Source: an uncultured Clostridia bacterium | GTDB lineage: Bacteria; Bacillota; Clostridia; Christensenellales; CAG-917 | Assembly (NCBI GenBank): GCA_949286725.1 | Contig: CASECZ010000002.1 | Coordinates: forward strand, 62,001-126,000 | Direction: 5' to 3' | Length of the DNA: 64,000 nucleotides | In this document: one piece after another, positions 37,701 to 45,295 of the stretch | How positions within the stretch are numbered: the first letter of the stretch is position 1 | How the letters are laid out: each line of letters begins with the position of its first letter | Notes under the pieces: model-generated | Told to the model about the DNA's origin: nothing | Databases searched by the model: none | What the model saw: only the letters and a program-made list of their open reading frames with translations | Translations under genes and position numbers: made by a program

Positions 37701-38138
37701 TTATTCGATTGCGATGGTCTTCTTGCCTTCGGGCTTCTTCTCTTCTTTCTTGGGCAGCGTCACGGTCAGGATGCCTTTGTCGTACTTTGCCTTGATGTCG
37801 CTCTCCTCGGTGTCGCCGATGTAGTAGCTGCGCTGGCAGGAAACGCTGCGTTCCTTTCTGACGTAGCGGTGCTCTTCTTTGCCGCTTTCCTCTTTCTCCT
37901 TCTTCTCGGCGCGAATGGTCATATAACCGTTGTCCACGTCGATGGAGATGTCCTCTTTGTCGAAACCGGGCATTTCGACATCCAGTTCGTAGGCGTTCGC
38001 GGTCTCCTTGATATCCGTCTTCATCGAATCGAACTTCTCGTCATAGAACAGCGGACGGAAGAAATCGTCGAATGCGTCACCGAAAAAGTCGAGAGGATTG
38101 TTGTTGCTGTTATTGTATCTGGTAAGATAGTTCTTCAT
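37701..38138 (-). CDS. Hsp20/alpha-crystallin family small heat shock protein
   Basis: 145 residues from the ATG at 38138, chosen over a GTG at 38150 that touches the SD AAGGAG. The alpha-crystallin domain spans ~45-135: NAYELDVEMPGFDKEDISIDV and the hallmark G-x-L pattern as DKGILTVTLPK near the end. An N-terminal Asn-rich and Phe-rich arm drives oligomer formation in this family. It holds unfolding proteins. Regulation is visible: a CIRCE operator overlaps the promoter, so HrcA should repress it. Confidence 0.92.
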   Translation of the reverse strand: MKNYLTRYNNSNNNPLDFFGDAFDDFFRPLFYDEKFDSMKTDIKETANAYELDVEMPGFDKEDISIDVDNGYMTIRAEKKEKEESGKEEHRYVRKERSVSCQRSYYIGDTEESDIKAKYDKGILTVTLPKKEEKKPEGKKTIAIE

Positions 38139-38211
38139 AATTTTGCACACTCCTTGTTTTTGTATTTGGTCGCGGCGGTTCGAGTTGGTTGGCAGTCTGT
38201 GTTATTGATTG

Positions 38212-38238
38212 TTAGCACTCTCGCCCTTCGACTGCTAA
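38212..38238. promoter_or_regulatory. CIRCE operator (HrcA binding site)
   Basis: TTAGCACTC, nine bases, GACTGCTAA. The consensus right half is GAGTGCTAA, so there is a single mismatch and the exact N9 spacer. It lies just downstream of the hsp20 -10. Confidence 0.88.
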
Positions 38239-38239
38239 T

Positions 38240-38267
38240 ATTGTAGCACGTCTTTGCTCCTTGTCAA
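38240..38267 (-). promoter_or_regulatory. Sigma-A promoter of hsp20
   Basis: On the minus strand: TTGACA (38262-38267), 16-base spacer, TACAAT (38240-38245). Confidence 0.8.
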
Positions 38268-38303
38268 TAGTTTTTGCAAAATTTTTTATTTTTTTCTTGC
38301 AAA

Positions 38304-38333
38304 TTAACCTTGCGGCGTTTTCGGGAATATATT
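38304..38333 (+). promoter_or_regulatory. Probable leaderless promoter of glmM
   Basis: TATATT at 38328-38333 ends 5 bases before the glmM ATG; a weak -35 (TTAACC, 38304-38309) lies 18 bases upstream. No SD is present. Confidence 0.45.
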
Positions 38334-38338
38334 GCACT

Positions 38339-39670
38339 ATGCAAAATCAGACTCAGCAAACCAGATATTTCGGAACGGACGGCATTCGCGGGGTGTACGG
38401 AGAGGACCTGACGGACGGACTTGCCATGCTCGTCGGCAACAGCCTGGGGCTTTCGGCAAAGGGCGGGCTCGTCGTCATAGGGCGGGACAACCGCGTGAGC
38501 GGCGCCAATCTCGCGCGTGCGCTGTCCGAGGGTGTGCTCGCCGCCAGCGGCAACGTCCTGGACGTCGGCGTCGTGCCCACGCCCTGCGTGGCGTACGTGA
38601 CGGCAAACACGGGCGCGTCCGCGGGCGTGATGATAAGCGCGTCGCACAATCCGCCGCGTTACAACGGCATCAAGATTTTCGGCTCGGACGGCAGAAAAAT
38701 CAATGCCCAGCAAGAAACTTGCGTGGAGAAGCACATCGCCGAAGCGACGCTCGCCTACTCTCCATATCGCGGCAAGGTGTTGCCCGTCGAGGGTGCCACG
38801 GACTGCTATTTCGAAATGCTTGCGGGCATAGGACGGCTGGACGGAATGAAAATCGTGCTCGACTGCGCAAACGGTGCGGCGACGGGGTTCGCACCGTTCG
38901 CGTTCCGCAGGCTGGGAGCCGAAGTCGTGGCCGTGGGCGTCTCCGCAGACGGCAACCGCATAAACGACGGGTGCGGCGCGTTGCACCCCGAATACCTCTG
39001 CAAAGAGGTGTTGCGCGCGGGAGCAGACATGGGGTTGTGTTTCGACGGGGACGCCGACCGCGTCATCGCCGCCGACGAAAAGGGCAACGTCGTCAACGGC
39101 GACCAGATTATATACGTGCTCGCGCGCGCCCTCAAAGAGGAAGACGCTCTTCCCTTCTCCACCGTGGTGGGCACTCTGCACACCAACATGGGGGTGGAGG
39201 CCGACCTCAAATCGCTGGGCATAGACCTGGTGCGCACTGACATCGGCGACCACAACGTCATCAGACGAATGTGCGACGCGGGGCTTGCGCTCGGCGGCGA
39301 ACAGTCGGGACACATAATCGTGCGGCAGTATTCCGAAACGGGGGACGGCATTCTCGCGGGAGCTCTGCTCGCCTGCAAGGTAAAGCAGAGCGGCAAGCCT
39401 CTTTCCGAACTCAACGACTGCACCCTCTATCCGCAGATAAACACGGAAATCATCACCCGCAACAAGGAGAAAATCGCGCGCGACAAAAACGTGTGCCGTT
39501 TCGTGCAGACGACGGAAGACATGCTGGGCGACAACGGGAGAATCATGCTCCGCCCCAGCGGAACGGAAAACAAACTGCGCATAATGGCGGAATGCAAGGA
39601 CGACTTTCTCGCGCGGTTCGCCGCGCGCGGAATAGAACTCTACATCCGCACACGCTGCGAGCTCAACTGA
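38339..39670 (+). CDS. glmM: Phosphoglucosamine mutase
   Basis: 443 residues from the ATG at 38339. It starts just before RYFGTDGIRG, the standard GlmM N-terminus. The catalytic serine loop reads ISASHNPPRYNGIK (~100), the metal loop is DGDADR (~238), the sugar loop is GGEQSGHI (~318), and the phosphate-binding loop RPSGTENKLR (~405) is intact. It converts glucosamine-6-phosphate to glucosamine-1-phosphate for UDP-GlcNAc and so for peptidoglycan. The gene lies between hsp20 (divergent) and galU (convergent). No SD, and a -10 is immediately upstream, so translation may be leaderless. Confidence 0.93.
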   Translation: MQNQTQQTRYFGTDGIRGVYGEDLTDGLAMLVGNSLGLSAKGGLVVIGRDNRVSGANLARALSEGVLAASGNVLDVGVVPTPCVAYVTANTGASAGVMISASHNPPRYNGIKIFGSDGRKINAQQETCVEKHIAEATLAYSPYRGKVLPVEGATDCYFEMLAGIGRLDGMKIVLDCANGAATGFAPFAFRRLGAEVVAVGVSADGNRINDGCGALHPEYLCKEVLRAGADMGLCFDGDADRVIAADEKGNVVNGDQIIYVLARALKEEDALPFSTVVGTLHTNMGVEADLKSLGIDLVRTDIGDHNVIRRMCDAGLALGGEQSGHIIVRQYSETGDGILAGALLACKVKQSGKPLSELNDCTLYPQINTEIITRNKEKIARDKNVCRFVQTTEDMLGDNGRIMLRPSGTENKLRIMAECKDDFLARFAARGIELYIRTRCELN

Positions 39671-39693
39671 CAAAACAGGTATTTTATATATCG

Positions 39694-39717
39694 AAAAAGC
39701 CGCGTTATCGCGACTTT
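39694..39717 (-). terminator. galU terminator
   Basis: On the minus strand AAAGTCGCG / CGCGGCTTT (one G-T pair, loop ATAA), followed by TT. Confidence 0.6.
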
Positions 39718-39744
39718 CCTGTATTTTGTTGTTTTCGGTCGTTT

Positions 39745-40581
39745 TCAGTCCGTCTTCAACGAGTCGATGTATCTTTGCATTTTGTCGCCGAAACGGCGCA
39801 TGCCGATTTCCACGTTGGCCTGCAAAAATCCGAACTTGTCGCCTATGTCGTAGCGCACGCCTTCGAAGTCGTATGCATACACGCCCTTGTCGATGAGCAG
39901 TCCTATTGCGTGCGTCAGATATTTTTCCCCGCGGAACACGGGCGCGCGGTCGATGGCGTCGTAGATATCGGGTGTCAGCACGTACCTGCCGAGGCTGCTC
40001 AACGTGGACGGCATATCGTCGGGCGTCGGTTTCTCCACTATGTGCAGCACCTGCGTCAGTCTGCCTTCCTGTCTGCCCTTTTCGATGACGGCGTATTTCG
40101 CCGCCTCTTCCGGCGTCCGCTCCTGCACCCCGAGCACGGGGCGGCCCGTCTTTTCGTACGCCGCTATCAGTTGCGCCGTGCAGGGCGCGCACCCGTCGGG
40201 TATGATCACGTCGTCGCCGTACATTACGGCGAACGGCTCGTCCCCCGTGAAATCCTTTGCGAGTTCCACGGCTCCCGCCGTTCCCGTCGCGTCCTCCTGT
40301 ATCACGAACTCGAACCTGACTTTTTTCAACAGGTCGTTGAGCTCGCGCTCCGCGACGCAATGCGAGTCGTCGACGGAAAAATATTGCCGTATGACGTCCT
40401 TTTCGCGGCTGATGACGATAAGCACTTCTTCGATTCCGCTGTCGGCGGCCTCCTGCACTATGTAGTGCAACGCGGGCTTGTCGATGAGCGCAAGCATCTC
40501 TTTCGGCACGGCCTTCGTCACGGGCAGGAACCTCGTCCCGTGCCCCGCCGCGGGTATGACGGCTTTTCTTACCTTTTTCAT
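39745..40581 (-). CDS. galU: UTP--glucose-1-phosphate uridylyltransferase
   Basis: 278 residues, typical GalU. N-terminal nucleotide-binding motif AVIPAAGHGTRFLPVTKAVPKEM (residues ~8-30, quoted in part), then DKPALHYIVQEA, and the metal/sugar part with MYGDDVII (~130) and VLTPDIYD. It makes UDP-glucose for glycolipid, teichoic acid or capsule precursors. A promoter (TTGCAA / TAAAAT) and an SD (GGAGAG) precede it. Glucose-1-phosphate could come from sugar breakdown by the glycosidases at 27-31 kb; that link is only inference. Confidence 0.94.
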   Translation of the reverse strand: MKKVRKAVIPAAGHGTRFLPVTKAVPKEMLALIDKPALHYIVQEAADSGIEEVLIVISREKDVIRQYFSVDDSHCVAERELNDLLKKVRFEFVIQEDATGTAGAVELAKDFTGDEPFAVMYGDDVIIPDGCAPCTAQLIAAYEKTGRPVLGVQERTPEEAAKYAVIEKGRQEGRLTQVLHIVEKPTPDDMPSTLSSLGRYVLTPDIYDAIDRAPVFRGEKYLTHAIGLLIDKGVYAYDFEGVRYDIGDKFGFLQANVEIGMRRFGDKMQRYIDSLKTD

Positions 40582-40642
40582 CTCTCCTCCACGCGTCTCG
40601 CCGCTCGACGGCTTCGCCGCCGATTGTTCGGATACTACTTAT

Positions 40643-40671
40643 ATTTTATACATTTCGCGCCGTTTTTGCAA
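40643..40671 (-). promoter_or_regulatory. Sigma-A promoter of galU
   Basis: On the minus strand: TTGCAA (40666-40671), 17-base spacer, TAAAAT (40643-40648). Confidence 0.6.
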
Positions 40672-40754
40672 TAAGCAATCCGCCTCTGTTTCTTTGCGTG
40701 ACAAATCCTTCTTTTTTGCGCATAATATAATAGGCGGTACACCCGCGTCCGATT

Positions 40755-41624
40755 ATGAAAAAGTGCCTCATTGTGATAAACGAAATGAGCGGACACGCCG
40801 CGCGCATCGACACCGACGCGCTGCGCCGCAAATTCTCCGTCGCCTACGACGTGGATTTCGCCTACGTCCGTTCCCGCGACGACGAATGGTCAGCGGACGG
40901 ATACGACCTGGTCGTCGCCTGCGGCGGCGACGGCACTTTCAACCGCGCGCTCAACCTCTGTTCGCAGTCGGCATCCGACCTCATATACTACGGCTACGGC
41001 ACCTTCAACGAATGCGCCAAGGCAAAAGGCACCCGTCCGGGTGGTGCGGAATTCATAAGACTGTACGAATACGCGTCCGTCGGCGGCAGATATTTCGGCT
41101 ACGTCGCCGCCGCGGGCTCCTTTACTCCTCTCGGCTATATCGTCAAGCCCGAGAAAAAACAGAAACTCGGCATCTTCGCCTATCTGCTCGAAGTCATAAA
41201 ACAATATCGTGTCTGCGACATCGCCGCACGCATCGCCGCAGACGACGAGGAGTTCTCGGGTCGATTCACCCTCATAATGGCAATCGACTCGATGCGCTGT
41301 TTCGGCTTCCGCTTCAACCGTCTTTACCGCCCCGACGACGGCAAAATCCACCTCTTGCTGATACGCACGCCGAAAGTCGGCGGTTTGCTCGGCAAAATCG
41401 CCGTGTTCTTTCCGCTCTTCCGCGCTTTCTTCATCGGCTTTAACAAAGAGGTCCGCTCCCGCAACCTCGTTTTTCGCGCGGTGTCCGAGGCAACTTTTTC
41501 TCTCGACGAGCCGCAGATTTTCGACGTCGACGGCGACGCCGTGACATTGCAGGGATACATCCACGTTTCGGTGAAAAAGCCCGCAGGAGAAATTTACATC
41601 GGCGACGCTTCAATGTTGCGCTGA
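40755..41624 (+). CDS. Diacylglycerol/lipid kinase-like protein, divergent
   Basis: 289 residues, the size of DgkB/YegS-type kinases. The N-terminal domain opens with a lysine-led beta strand and N-E-M-S-G, equivalent to the usual NPxSG. The nucleotide motif GGDGTFNRALN (~57-67) matches GGDGT-x-N-E. The usual G-T-G-N-D-F-A-R segment is altered to GYGTFNECAKAKG (~82-94). The C-terminal beta-sandwich ends with VDGDAVTLQG, close to the family LDGE motif. It probably phosphorylates a lipid. No SD is obvious before the ATG. It is followed by a terminator shared with nagB. Confidence 0.72.
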   Translation: MKKCLIVINEMSGHAARIDTDALRRKFSVAYDVDFAYVRSRDDEWSADGYDLVVACGGDGTFNRALNLCSQSASDLIYYGYGTFNECAKAKGTRPGGAEFIRLYEYASVGGRYFGYVAAAGSFTPLGYIVKPEKKQKLGIFAYLLEVIKQYRVCDIAARIAADDEEFSGRFTLIMAIDSMRCFGFRFNRLYRPDDGKIHLLLIRTPKVGGLLGKIAVFFPLFRAFFIGFNKEVRSRNLVFRAVSEATFSLDEPQIFDVDGDAVTLQGYIHVSVKKPAGEIYIGDASMLR

Positions 41625-41668
41625 CCGAACGCAACCGCCGCGCACCCCGACTGAACCCGCTCTTTAAT

Positions 41669-41708
41669 GAAAAAAAAGAACCGCTTCTGCGGTTCTTCGT
41701 TCTTTTTT
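41669..41708. terminator. Bidirectional terminator between the lipid kinase and nagB
   Basis: AAGAACCGC / GCGGTTCTT hairpin with loop TTCT, A8 on one side and T-rich on the other. Confidence 0.85.
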
Positions 41709-41717
41709 GTCTGTCGA

Positions 41718-42947
41718 TTATTTGTTCTTGTTCTTGCGAGAACGGGAATATTTCTTGCTGCCGTATGTCTCTTCGATGTTCTCCACCGTCATGACGTCGG
41801 ATTTCTCGTAGGCTTCCGCTTCGTAAACCACGTCGCTCTCGGGCACGTATTCCGCGTCCTCCGCGATTTCCTCGGGAGTGGCAAGCCTTACGTTGGGGTC
41901 GTCGCCCTCGTACGGGTCGATTTCCTCTTCTTCGGTTATGCAACCCTCGATGGGCTCGGCTTCGAGCGGCACCGTTTCCGGCTCCGCGACGTCGGTTTTT
42001 TCCTCTTCGGCAGGCTCGGTTTCCTCCTCGACGGGCTCCTCGGCGGGCTCTTCGGGAGCGGTTTCGACAGGCGCGGACTCCGCTTCTTTTACGGGCTCCT
42101 CTTTTGCGGGTTCCGCGTTAACGAGTTCCGCCGCCTTTTCCTCGCTCTTTGCAGGTGCGCTCGCCTGCTGTTGCACGGGCGCGGGTGCGACAAGCTCAAC
42201 CTCTCCGTCATTGTTGGCAAGGAAATCCAGTTTCGACGCCGCCTCTTTGTCGGCAACGACAAGCACGTCGGGGTGCTTGCGCAGCGCCGCTGCGGGACAG
42301 GACGTGTCCTCTCTTGCGCGCAACATGTTGTATAGTGCTTCCGCCTTGTTTTCACCGCACGCAATCAGAATTATCTTCTTTGCCGTTAGGATTTCGTTTA
42401 TGCCCATCGTAAGCGCATAGAAAGGCACGAGTGCGGGATTTTTGAACGCCGTCGCGTTGTCCGCACGCGTCTTTGCCGTAAGATGCGCGATATGCGTGGG
42501 TTCGTCGTATTTGGTGTAAGGCTCGTTAAAGCCGATGTGTCCGTTGGCACCTATACCCAGAATCTGAACGTCGGCAGGATGCTTGCGGACGATTTCGGAA
42601 TAGCGCGCGCACTCCTCGGAAAGGTTTTCGGCCATTCCGTTCGGGATATACGTGTTCGCGGGGTCGATGTCTATCTGCGAGAAGAGATTGTCGCGCATAT
42701 ACCGCGCAAAACTGCTCTTGTCCTTCGCGTCGACGCCCACGTACTCGTCGAGGTTTATCGCCGTGACCCGTTTGTAACTGGTCCCGTTCTCCTTGTGGTC
42801 CTTGACCATTTTGGCGTAAAGCGCAAGCGGAGTCGCACCCGTGGCAAAACCGATTACGGCGTCGGGTTTCGCTTTCAGCACGCCTTTCAACTCGAAAAAT
42901 GCTCTTTCGGCGACTTGCGCCGCATTAGCGACAATGGCAAACCTCAT
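41718..42947 (-). CDS. nagB: Glucosamine-6-phosphate deaminase with long acidic C-terminal tail
   Basis: 409 residues, about 165 more than usual. Residues 1-243 are a complete NagB: GFATGATPL (~33), INLDEYVG (~63), GIGANGHIGFNEP with catalytic residues (~130-142), and the HIAH / TRADN region. It turns glucosamine-6-phosphate into fructose-6-phosphate and ammonia. Residues ~250-397 are low-complexity Glu/Pro/Ala/Val, strongly acidic, and the last dozen residues are basic (SKKYSRSRKNKNK). The tail is in frame with no stop, so it is a real fusion or an extension. Promoter 42969-42997; SD GAGGTG. It opposes GlmM flux, balancing amino-sugar use. Confidence 0.88.
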   Translation of the reverse strand: MRFAIVANAAQVAERAFFELKGVLKAKPDAVIGFATGATPLALYAKMVKDHKENGTSYKRVTAINLDEYVGVDAKDKSSFARYMRDNLFSQIDIDPANTYIPNGMAENLSEECARYSEIVRKHPADVQILGIGANGHIGFNEPYTKYDEPTHIAHLTAKTRADNATAFKNPALVPFYALTMGINEILTAKKIILIACGENKAEALYNMLRAREDTSCPAAALRKHPDVLVVADKEAASKLDFLANNDGEVELVAPAPVQQQASAPAKSEEKAAELVNAEPAKEEPVKEAESAPVETAPEEPAEEPVEEETEPAEEEKTDVAEPETVPLEAEPIEGCITEEEEIDPYEGDDPNVRLATPEEIAEDAEYVPESDVVYEAEAYEKSDVMTVENIEETYGSKKYSRSRKNKNK

Positions 42948-42968
42948 AATATCACCTCTAATAAAATG

Positions 42969-42997
42969 ATTTTATCACATAAGGCGACGACTTGCAA
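42969..42997 (-). promoter_or_regulatory. Sigma-A promoter of nagB
   Basis: On the minus strand: TTGCAA (42992-42997), 17-base spacer, TAAAAT (42969-42974). Confidence 0.6.
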
Positions 42998-43540
42998 CAC
43001 ATATTTCCTCACCCGCCGCTCCGCCGCGTTTGCGGACATTCTCCTCATCGTCCGACCGTCACACGTCCCGCCCTTTTGACCGTCACAAACCCCGCTCGCG
43101 CCCGATTGACGTCGTCTCGCGACACCCGTGTTTGCCTCAACCTTCGGTTCGACCCGTCGCTCCGCCACCGCCCCATACATAGACGCGAAGCTTTTTTCTC
43201 GACACCGCCGCTTACGCCGCCAAGGTACCTCTCCCCACCGCCACGGCACCTCGCGCCTACGCGATGATTTATTACTCCTTCGATTTTTTATTTTTATCAT
43301 ATATTTCTATCTTTCTATGTTTATGATTTTTTACTTTGCCTGTTTTGTCTACGACCGATACCCTTCAAAACTCACAATCAAAGGCAAAATCAAAGCGAAT
43401 TTCCGCATATACACCCGATTTTATCGATAAATCCGACCTGCAAAGCCGTTCTCTGCCCCTATGCCGTCTTAAACAGCACCCCCGACACACTCTGACTTTT
43501 GTTGCGAACAAGGTCGCGCTTCTGCCGATACGCTTATCAA

Positions 43541-43549
43541 CTATCCACA
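43541..43549 (+). other. Near-consensus DnaA box
   Basis: CTATCCACA, one mismatch from TTATCCACA. Confidence 0.35.
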
Positions 43550-43648
43550 AAACCGCTTTCTTATGAATTTTCGCGGTTTTGACCGCACAAAATCAATATC
43601 TTTTATCTTCGCACCGCTCGCACGGCGGCGTTAATCCGATGTCACACC

Positions 43649-43684
43649 ATGCGTTACATTGTGCGTTACACTGTGCGTTACTTT
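43649..43684 (+). repeat. Three tandem 12-base repeats
   Basis: ATGCGTTACATT, GTGCGTTACACT, GTGCGTTACTTT in direct head-to-tail order. The shared core is TGCGTTAC. Confidence 0.8.
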
Positions 43685-43940
43685 TGCGCAACATCAGGGG
43701 TAGCGGTCGGCGTTGATATTACGTGAATTTCTTTATCCGCTACGTCGCATTTAACGAAATTCGACGGTTCGCAACCCTTTATCTGGAAAACCTTTTCTTG
43801 TTTTGCCTTTTGCGGCTTGTCTTCTCCGCAATTTCTCGCGCCGTTTTCTACCGTATTGCCCGCTTTGATCACATCAGTGCCCGCCGCGCCTTTATTTATA
43901 CCCGCGTTTTTCTGCATTTTCCCGCTCTTTTTTTGATGCT

Positions 43941-43949
43941 TTGTCCACA
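43941..43949 (+). other. DnaA box
   Basis: TTGTCCACA, an exact fit to TTRTNCACA. Confidence 0.45.
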
Positions 43950-44250
43950 AAATTCCGCCGCAATGCCTTCATATTTCACCGTTCAAAACCGCAAAAGCGG
44001 CTTGACGCCGCACTTTCTCATATTCTAGCCCGCAAAACAACTCAATTCTAGCAAAAACTTTCGCGCGCTGTTCTTCGACAGCAAAAAAGCACTTAAACAC
44101 CGCCGAATGCTCGTTTTCAAGGCAGAATAATCCCTAACAGAATATTCACGGCCGTTATAACAACCGCTTTACTTGTCGTCATACTGCTGTAACAAACACC
44201 CCCGCGCACTGTCAAACGCGCGCAAAATCAAGCGTTTCAATCGCTTTTTT

Positions 44251-44493
44251 CTAAAAATTCGCCATCTGGCGAGCCGTTAGGAGCACCACATAAAGCGCCT
44301 TCAACGCGCATTGCACCAAAAAATTCCACACCGACAGCCGATCGGACAAAATATTCTCGGCAATAACAATGCTCAATATCCAGTCAAAGAAGAGCAATAT
44401 TGCCCAAAATTCAGTTGCAATCGTACATTTCCCGCCCAAAAGGATGCAAATTGTTATAAATACGAGCATTCGACCCCATACCAAGCTCACCAC
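44251..44493 (-). CDS. Possible small membrane protein
   Basis: 80 residues with two or three hydrophobic segments (MLVFITICILLGG; FWAILLFFDWILSIVIAENIL in parts; FLVQCALKALYVVLL). It is the only frame in the gene-poor region with membrane-protein-like composition. I see no good ribosome binding site and cannot name a family. T-rich sequence read on its complement can give hydrophobic frames by chance, so it may not be a gene. Confidence 0.25.
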   Translation of the reverse strand: MVSLVWGRMLVFITICILLGGKCTIATEFWAILLFFDWILSIVIAENILSDRLSVWNFLVQCALKALYVVLLTARQMANF

Positions 44494-44580
44494 ACCCGAC
44501 GTAAACAGCAGACCCTAATGCAGCATATGTTGTTGATATTTCAGCCAAACAAACCTTGCAATTGAAAAATTTTCCGCAAT

Positions 44581-44737
44581 TTTACAGCAATTTTTACTGC
44601 AAATTCAGTCAAAACCGCCTTGTTTGCATGGATTTACAGCAATTTCGCGCAGTATAAACGCACACCGTATAATGCGCATGCGCGCAACACGCGCGCCTGC
44701 AATTCGCGCGTGAAACATCGCAAAAATACAGCAATTT
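44581..44737 (+). repeat. Three dispersed copies of TACAGCAATTT
   Basis: TTTACAGCAATTT occurs at 44581-44593 and 44633-44645, and TACAGCAATTT at 44727-44737. A partly inverted copy (TTTTACTGCAAATT) follows the first. Confidence 0.7.
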
Positions 44738-44916
44738 TTTGTGTAACATTTTGACCTCAAAAATTTGGAATAAAGACACAGAAATTTTCTGTAATTTTTT
44801 CTCGGCGAAAGGTCGAAAAATTATTTTTGGCAGGCTTTTTCCCTGTTTTCAAGAGCAATATGTGCTCAAAAACTCCACTGTTTAGTGGATTTTTCGCTGT
44901 TTTAGCGGTGTTTCGG

Positions 44917-44930
44917 GTTTCACGTGAAAC
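44917..44930. promoter_or_regulatory. parS: parS site 1
   Basis: GTTTCACGTGAAAC palindrome, the ParB (Spo0J) binding core. Confidence 0.9.
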
Positions 44931-44947
44931 GGACCCGTCAAAAATTT

Positions 44948-44963
44948 TGTTTCACGTGAAACT
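44948..44963. promoter_or_regulatory. parS: parS site 2
   Basis: TGTTTCACGTGAAACT, 15 of 16 bases of the B. subtilis consensus; 18 bases after site 1. Confidence 0.93.
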
Positions 44964-45279
44964 TATTATTTATAGTTAATTTTTGTCCGATTTTCGGTGG
45001 GTTTGGGGCGTTCGCGAGACGTTTTGCCCGTCGCTCGCTCTTGGTGCTCCTTTGCTCGGCTCCTGATACCATGCACGAATCATTGTGAGGCGGTGGCCGA
45101 TGCCATATCTTCGTATGTGACGTGACACCACCTTCTTTTACCTTGTTGTCGGTCCCCTCGTTGCTTATTCGCCCGTGCGCCCCTTGACGTTACCGAAAAG
45201 CGGAAGCTCTTGCACGCCGTGAACGGCGGCAAAACATCTTTGTTTGCAAAAAAAGCCACTGTTTACAGGGATTTTTGCG

Positions 45280-45295
45280 TGTTTCACGTGAAACA
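45280..45295. promoter_or_regulatory. parS: parS site 3, perfect consensus
   Basis: TGTTTCACGTGAAACA, a perfect 16-base match. Reading it as protein gives the FHVKH artefact seen in short frames here. Confidence 0.96.

Noticed and set aside
43081..43300. CRISPR-like repeats in the C-rich stretch
   Set aside because: No repeat of constant length with spacers is present; only low-complexity C-rich sequence.
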